Assembly (NCBI GenBank): GCA_937965695.1
Contig: CALCKW010000006.1
Location: 1 to 37,716 of the forward strand
Direction of reading: 5' to 3'
Origin: an uncultured Granulosicoccaceae bacterium
GTDB taxonomy: Bacteria; Pseudomonadota; Gammaproteobacteria; CALCKW01
DNA length: 37,716 nt
Each line of letters opens with the position of its first letter. Position 1 is the first letter of the stretch. This document shows positions 33,686 through 37,716 of the stretch, piece by piece. The position numbers were made by a program, and so were the translations under genes. The notes below the pieces were generated by a model. That model was given only the letters and a program-made list of their open reading frames with translations. It made no database searches and had not been told where the DNA came from.

Positions 33686-33716
33686 ATTATACCGCAGCAG
33701 CACTAACCGCTGCGGT
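33686..33716 (-). promoter_or_regulatory. Hairpin and -10-like site in front of relA
   Basis: ACCGCAGC (33691-33698) and GCTGCGGT (33709-33716) form an 8-bp stem with a 10-nt loop. A perfect TATAAT on the minus strand (33691-33686) adjoins it, 29 bp before the relA start. A TTGACC lies upstream but at 22 bp, too far for a normal -35. The stem may belong to the end of the ybbP transcript or may modulate relA. No T-tract follows, so a terminator is not claimed. Confidence 0.35.
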
Positions 33717-33773
33717 CAATTTCACTAATTTTTATCTTGCGGAAAAGCCTCTAATACAGCCTGCCAAAGCTGA

Positions 33774-36251
33774 TTACATCTCACTGTTAAGTACACGCAC
33801 TGGCGGGGTTTGTAGTACAGATCGAGCAGCAAACCATCCTGCAGCTGCGACCCCAACAGCAGCAACCAAAGGCGCAATCAACAGCAAGGACCAGTCGATG
33901 GGCATGCTGACTTCAAAGACGAATCTGGAGACCAATTGCCCGACGACGACTGCCACTGCAGCAGCGAGTAGACCCGCTAACGCACCCAAAGCGGCAAACT
34001 CCGCCAGCAGCGCATTGCGCACCTCTGCGCGGCTGGCACCTAAGGCCCTTTGCAACGCCGCTTCTCGGCGCCTTTCACCCGCGCTGGCCTGCACGGCTGC
34101 AATTAGAACGACAACCCCCGCTAATAGCGTAAATGCCAAGGTGTATCGCACTGCAGCTGAACCACTGTCTAGTAGGCTGCGAACCTGAGCGATCACAGCG
34201 CGCACATCAAGTGCAGTTATTCCGGGAAATTCTCGGACCAGAGATGCGATCAACGCACCTTGGCTTGCTTCAGGAAGCCTTAGGCTTGTCATATAGGTGG
34301 CAGGTAACTGTGCCTGCCAACTGGGCGTTGCCACCAAAAAGAAATTGGGTTTAAAACTGTCCCAAGTGACTTCGCGTAGGCTACCCACTACTCCGCTGTA
34401 GTCCTCACCGGCGATCCTGTAGGTCAAACTATCACCGACCTCAATGCCCAAGTTCCCAGCAATTTCGCGTTCCACAGAAAACAAGGGTTGATCCAACTGC
34501 TCCTCAGTCCACCACTCACCAGCGACAATAGGGTTATCCTCACGATGTTGCGCCAATGACGAAATGTTCCACTCTCGGCGTGCGAGATTCTGAGCTCTTC
34601 CATCCACGTAGTTTTCAGGATCAACGAGGGTTTTATTGATGCTCACCAAACGGCCGCGGCTCATCGGGTATAAATCAATAGGTCCAGTTGACGCTTCCTT
34701 TAGCTTTTGCTCGATACCATCTCGCTGCTCTGGTTGAATGTTAATTAAAAACATATTGGGCGCGTCTTGCGGTAATTCACGTTGCCAATTTTCCAGCAGA
34801 TCACCGCCGACAACAGTCAGTAAAAGCAGCGCTAACAAACCCAAACCAAACGCGCTGACCTGCAACAGCCCAGCGCCTTGCCGACGCGCCAAAGCAGCGG
34901 CACCAAATGGCACACCCGAGCGAAGTTTATTGGGCCAGTGGCGCGCCAAATACGCGGCAAACCAACTGCAAAGAGCCAACAGCAATACAGCGGCTAGCAT
35001 AGCAAATAACACAAGCCCGGCCAGAAGTACGTTTCGTGCTTGCCACAGAAGCAACAATGCCAATGCCACTAGAGCGGCGCCACCAACAAGCCACGCTGCT
35101 GCTGGGGGAGCACCCAATTCTCGCCTTAACACACGCACGACAGGCACCTGCCGAATCCGCAATACACTGGGCAATCCAAAACCGACTAATGTGATAAGTG
35201 CAGTCGCCAATCCAGCAAAAACCGGTGTCCATCCGGGTGCCGGAAGATCGGCGTCAAACCACTGCCCGATAGCAGAAGCAACCACAGCCTGCATGCCAAA
35301 GCCTATCAGCAAACCAATAACGCTGGCACTTAGACAGACCAGACCTAAGCGATGAAACAATTGACCAAGAACTTCAGCTTGCGTGGCACCAAAACAGCGT
35401 TTGATAGCTGCAGCGTCGGACTCACGTTGCACTAATCCCTGCAAAGCTACGGTGACGGCTGCACCGGCAACTAGTACCGTTAGCATTGCAGCTAAACCTA
35501 GGAACCGACCAACACGATCAAGGGCATTTCGAATTTCTGGGCGCGCGTCGCTAAGTCCTTGTAAACGTAAACCCGCGATTTCTTGTGCTTCAACCCAGTC
35601 TCTTAGCGTTTGCAAATCTTCAGGTTCGCCCATCAACTGCATCGAATGACGAACTCGACTACCCGGCCCGATCAGACCGCTGGCTTCTAAATCGGCGTTA
35701 TTAAACATCACACGTGGGGCCACTTGAAATAACGACCCTCCACGATCTGATTCATATTGAATCACGCGGGTGATGGGATGCAACAATTCCCCGACTTGTA
35801 ATTTATCACCCACTTGCAGGCCGAGTTCGGACAGCAACCGGCCCCCTACCCAAAACTCACCGGGTGGAGGCACGCCATCGGCGACTCGAGCGGTACCACC
35901 CAAGCTATCTGAGATCTGCAATTCACCGCGCAGTGGATAACCTTCAGCCACTACTTTCACTGCAATCAACGAGCTGTCGTCATCCTCTGTTAGAGCAACA
36001 CTGGGAAATTGCACAAGCTTAACCTGTTGCAATTGCAGCTCTTCAAGCTTCTGCGTCACATCAGCATTAATTCCACTGGTGCTTGATAGCACCATATCTG
36101 CACCGATTAAATCAGTAGCCCGCGTGTTTAGTGCGCTTTGCACACGGTCGGTAAAAAAGCCGATCGTACTAACCGCCGCAACGGCAACCACTAATGCCGC
36201 CGCAACGACGCGTAATTCACCCGCGCGTCGGAGTTCTCGCCAGATATTCAT
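33774..36251 (-). CDS. ybbP: FtsX-family ABC transporter permease (YbbP)
   Basis: 825 residues, the length of YbbP. There is one N-terminal membrane span, a large periplasmic region, several spans around 260-480, a second periplasmic region containing SLTYRIAGEDYSGVVGSLREVTWDSFKPNFFLV, and a C-terminal group of spans ending VLNSEM. Two FtsX domains are recognisable (GRFLGLAAMLTVLVAGAAV and FTLLAGVVVLIAAVQASAGERRREAALQRALGASRAEVRNALLAEF). The ALGAS.AEV stretch is typical of MacB/LolC-type permeases. With YbbA it forms an envelope lipid- or ester-handling ABC complex near TesA. The start overlaps the ybbA stop by 4 bp. Confidence 0.93.
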   Translation of the reverse strand: MNIWRELRRAGELRVVAAALVVAVAAVSTIGFFTDRVQSALNTRATDLIGADMVLSSTSGINADVTQKLEELQLQQVKLVQFPSVALTEDDDSSLIAVKVVAEGYPLRGELQISDSLGGTARVADGVPPPGEFWVGGRLLSELGLQVGDKLQVGELLHPITRVIQYESDRGGSLFQVAPRVMFNNADLEASGLIGPGSRVRHSMQLMGEPEDLQTLRDWVEAQEIAGLRLQGLSDARPEIRNALDRVGRFLGLAAMLTVLVAGAAVTVALQGLVQRESDAAAIKRCFGATQAEVLGQLFHRLGLVCLSASVIGLLIGFGMQAVVASAIGQWFDADLPAPGWTPVFAGLATALITLVGFGLPSVLRIRQVPVVRVLRRELGAPPAAAWLVGGAALVALALLLLWQARNVLLAGLVLFAMLAAVLLLALCSWFAAYLARHWPNKLRSGVPFGAAALARRQGAGLLQVSAFGLGLLALLLLTVVGGDLLENWQRELPQDAPNMFLINIQPEQRDGIEQKLKEASTGPIDLYPMSRGRLVSINKTLVDPENYVDGRAQNLARREWNISSLAQHREDNPIVAGEWWTEEQLDQPLFSVEREIAGNLGIEVGDSLTYRIAGEDYSGVVGSLREVTWDSFKPNFFLVATPSWQAQLPATYMTSLRLPEASQGALIASLVREFPGITALDVRAVIAQVRSLLDSGSAAVRYTLAFTLLAGVVVLIAAVQASAGERRREAALQRALGASRAEVRNALLAEFAALGALAGLLAAAVAVVVGQLVSRFVFEVSMPIDWSLLLIAPLVAAVGVAAAGWFAARSVLQTPPVRVLNSEM

Positions 36252-36946
36252 GCGCCCTCACTCAGCTGCCCGTCACGTACCGTGAGTCTGCGGTCACAAC
36301 GAGCAGCTAGAGCCATATCGTGGGTAACTAAAACCAGAGCACAGCCGATGCGATCACGTAGTTCGAACAAGACTTCCATCACCAACTCACCGGTTGCTTG
36401 ATCTAGATTACCCGTGGGTTCGTCGGCAAAAAGCAGTTGCGGTGAAAGTGCAAAGGCTCGCGCGAGGGCAACCCGCTGTTGCTCTCCACCAGAAAGTTGC
36501 GATGGATAGTGATGCACGCGCTCACTTAAACCTACTTGCCCCAACGCCGTGCGAGCGGCATCAGAGGGTGACGGGATGTCAGCCAATTCCAACGCCCATT
36601 GCACATTCTCCTGCGCGTTCAAGCCAGGCAGTAATTGAAAGTTCTGAAAAACAAACGCTACACGTCCACGGCGCAATTTCGCTCGCTCGTCTTCGTCCAT
36701 GCCTATAAGTGATTGACCAAAAAGTTGAACGTCCCCAGCACTAGCGGCGTCTAAACCTGCAAGTAATCCAAGTAACGTCGATTTGCCTGCACCCGATGGC
36801 CCCACTACTGCTACCACTTCACCCGTGCTTACCGTCAGATCAGCACCAGAGAGCAAGCAGAGTTCTCCACCGGGCGCGACAACAGTTTTTGCGAGACCAC
36901 TCGCTTGAAGTAATATATCTTTTGATTTACCAACAGGTTCTGTCAT
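36248..36946 (-). CDS. ybbA: ABC transporter ATP-binding protein (YbbA)
   Basis: 232 residues of the LolD/MacB-type ATPase group. Walker A is GPSGAGKST, the Q-loop [14 protein letters not shown], the signature [16 protein letters not shown], Walker [13 protein letters not shown], and the H-loop [15 protein letters not shown]. It energises the YbbP permease encoded immediately downstream (ATGA overlap). Its ATG overlaps the ATG of divergent tesA, so there is no intergenic spacer at all. A weak GATGAGA precedes the start, inside tesA coding sequence. Confidence 0.93.
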   Translation of the reverse strand: MTEPVGKSKDILLQASGLAKTVVAPGGELCLLSGADLTVSTGEVVAVVGPSGAGKSTLLGLLAGLDAASAGDVQLFGQSLIGMDEDERAKLRRGRVAFVFQNFQLLPGLNAQENVQWALELADIPSPSDAARTALGQVGLSERVHHYPSQLSGGEQQRVALARAFALSPQLLFADEPTGNLDQATGELVMEVLFELRDRIGCALVLVTHDMALAARCDRRLTVRDGQLSEGA

Positions 36947-37580
36947 GTTTCGTTTCTCATCTTATCGAGCATCCCTTTGGTCTGCTCTCGTGTTATTTTT
37001 ATTTTTGACGTCAACTGCACTTCGAGCAGCACCGCCTAGCATTCTTGTTTTAGGCGATAGCATCAGTGCCGCCTATGGCATGGACGAGGCTGATGGCTGG
37101 GTGCAAAAACTGCGTCAGCAACTCAAAGACGAGCAATTCCCCCATCAAGTGATCAATGCCAGCATCAGCGGCGATACAACATCTGGTGGCCTTGCTAGGC
37201 TCCCCGCAGCTTTTGAACGTCATCAACCTCATATACTAGTGATTGAACTCGGAGGAAACGATGGCTTACGCGGCTTATCACTAAAAAAAATGCGTAAAAA
37301 TTTGTCAACGATGGTTCAACTTTGCGCTGACAGTGACTGCCAAGCGGTTATTCTTGGTATGCGCATCCCAGACAACTACGGCGGCGTATACAGCAAAAAG
37401 TTCCACGCCAGCTTTGCGCAAGTGGCCGAAGAACATCAAGTACCCGTGTCGCCATTTTTCTTAGAAGGTGTGGCAACGGATCTCGATCTTATGCAAGCCG
37501 ATGGCATTCACCCCAACGAAGCAGCACAGCAAATACTATTGCAAAACGCTTGGTCACTGCTGAAACCATTGCTTCAGTGA
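36945..37580 (+). CDS. tesA: GDSL arylesterase/thioesterase I/lysophospholipase L1 (TesA)
   Basis: 211 residues. The N-terminal signal peptide (SLWSALVLFLFLTSTALRA) is probably cleaved before AP, sending the enzyme to the periplasm. The SGNH blocks are LVLGDSISAAYGM (nucleophile Ser39), NASISGDTTSGG, ELGGNDGLRG and DGIHPN (Asp186, His189). Substrates are long-chain acyl-CoA, lysophospholipids and esters. It is divergent from ybbA-ybbP, the conserved tesA-ybbA-ybbP neighbourhood of gammaproteobacteria. An AGG lies about 8 nt before the ATG, inside ybbA. Confidence 0.95.
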   Translation: MFRFSSYRASLWSALVLFLFLTSTALRAAPPSILVLGDSISAAYGMDEADGWVQKLRQQLKDEQFPHQVINASISGDTTSGGLARLPAAFERHQPHILVIELGGNDGLRGLSLKKMRKNLSTMVQLCADSDCQAVILGMRIPDNYGGVYSKKFHASFAQVAEEHQVPVSPFFLEGVATDLDLMQADGIHPNEAAQQILLQNAWSLLKPLLQ

Positions 37581-37716
37581 TTAAGTTTATCTCTAGAGAG
37601 TGATGTTCAACTGCAATTTCAGCGACTTAAAACCACGACTGAGTCACTAACCTAGCAAAGCCGAAGCCATTTATAGAAAATACTTGGAACTCCCAAGCCA
37701 TCGATGACTCCAAATC

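Noticed and set aside
37585..37716. Possible C-terminus of a minus-strand gene at the right edge
   Set aside because: Two minus-strand frames stay open for 20-30 codons, but neither shows a recognisable motif and the stretch is too short to decide.

Overview
The window looks like chromosomal DNA from a marine-type gammaproteobacterium. The tesA-ybbA-ybbP block, a RelA with a degenerate hydrolase domain and a CCA-encoding tRNA-Arg all fit this. The genus cannot be fixed from sequence reading alone. Coding density is high, and no integrase, transposase, CRISPR array, phage gene or rRNA is present.

Layout: (1) 1-6.5 kb holds the end of an RNA methyltransferase-like gene, tRNA-Arg(TCG), and a run of minus-strand single-function genes: an EamA exporter, an MBL-fold lipoprotein hydrolase, a luciferase-like flavin oxidoreductase, a VOC protein, a TauD-type dioxygenase and a GFA-type protein. 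(2) 6.6-9.5 kb holds a GMC oxidoreductase followed by a di-haem peroxidase lipoprotein. (3) 9.6-18.8 kb is the metabolic centrepiece, an amino-sugar catabolic island made of two divergent operons. The minus operon is murQ, a solute-binding protein, two permeases and an ATPase. The plus operon is a BadF-type kinase, a GntR/UTRA regulator, a SIS-domain deaminase (NagB-II type) and nagA. Together they describe ABC import of GlcNAc and/or MurNAc, phosphorylation inside the cell, removal of lactate by MurQ, deacetylation and deamination to fructose-6-phosphate, with no PTS component. The divergent promoter region carries repeated TAATACCA sites and a perfect 11-bp inverted repeat. (4) 18.8-25 kb holds a PEP-mutase/isocitrate-lyase-like protein, a second EamA exporter, an RNB-family ribonuclease divergent from a Nudix hydrolase, a glutamine-amidotransferase-like protein and a PhnD-like binding protein with no signal peptide. 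(5) 25-28.1 kb holds a fatty-acid hydroxylase and a fatty-acid desaturase, with a divergent LysR regulator. (6) 28.1-30.8 kb is a long gene-free stretch and an orphan polytopic GT-C-like protein. (7) 30.8-37.7 kb is a housekeeping segment: nth, relA, ybbP, ybbA and divergent tesA.

The main feature that standard gene calling would miss is a family of five 167-169-bp interspersed elements (3858-4025, 5733-5901 inverted, 24840-25006, 28281-28448, 28647-28814). They have imperfect terminal inverted repeats, usually ending in CTAG, and a nearly full-length palindromic body. They behave like a non-autonomous, MITE-like family. One copy supplies the stop codon of the neighbouring hydroxylase gene. 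Other non-coding structures include a 14-bp tandem array beside copy 1, two strong hairpins inside the ABC operon, and two convincing intrinsic terminators.
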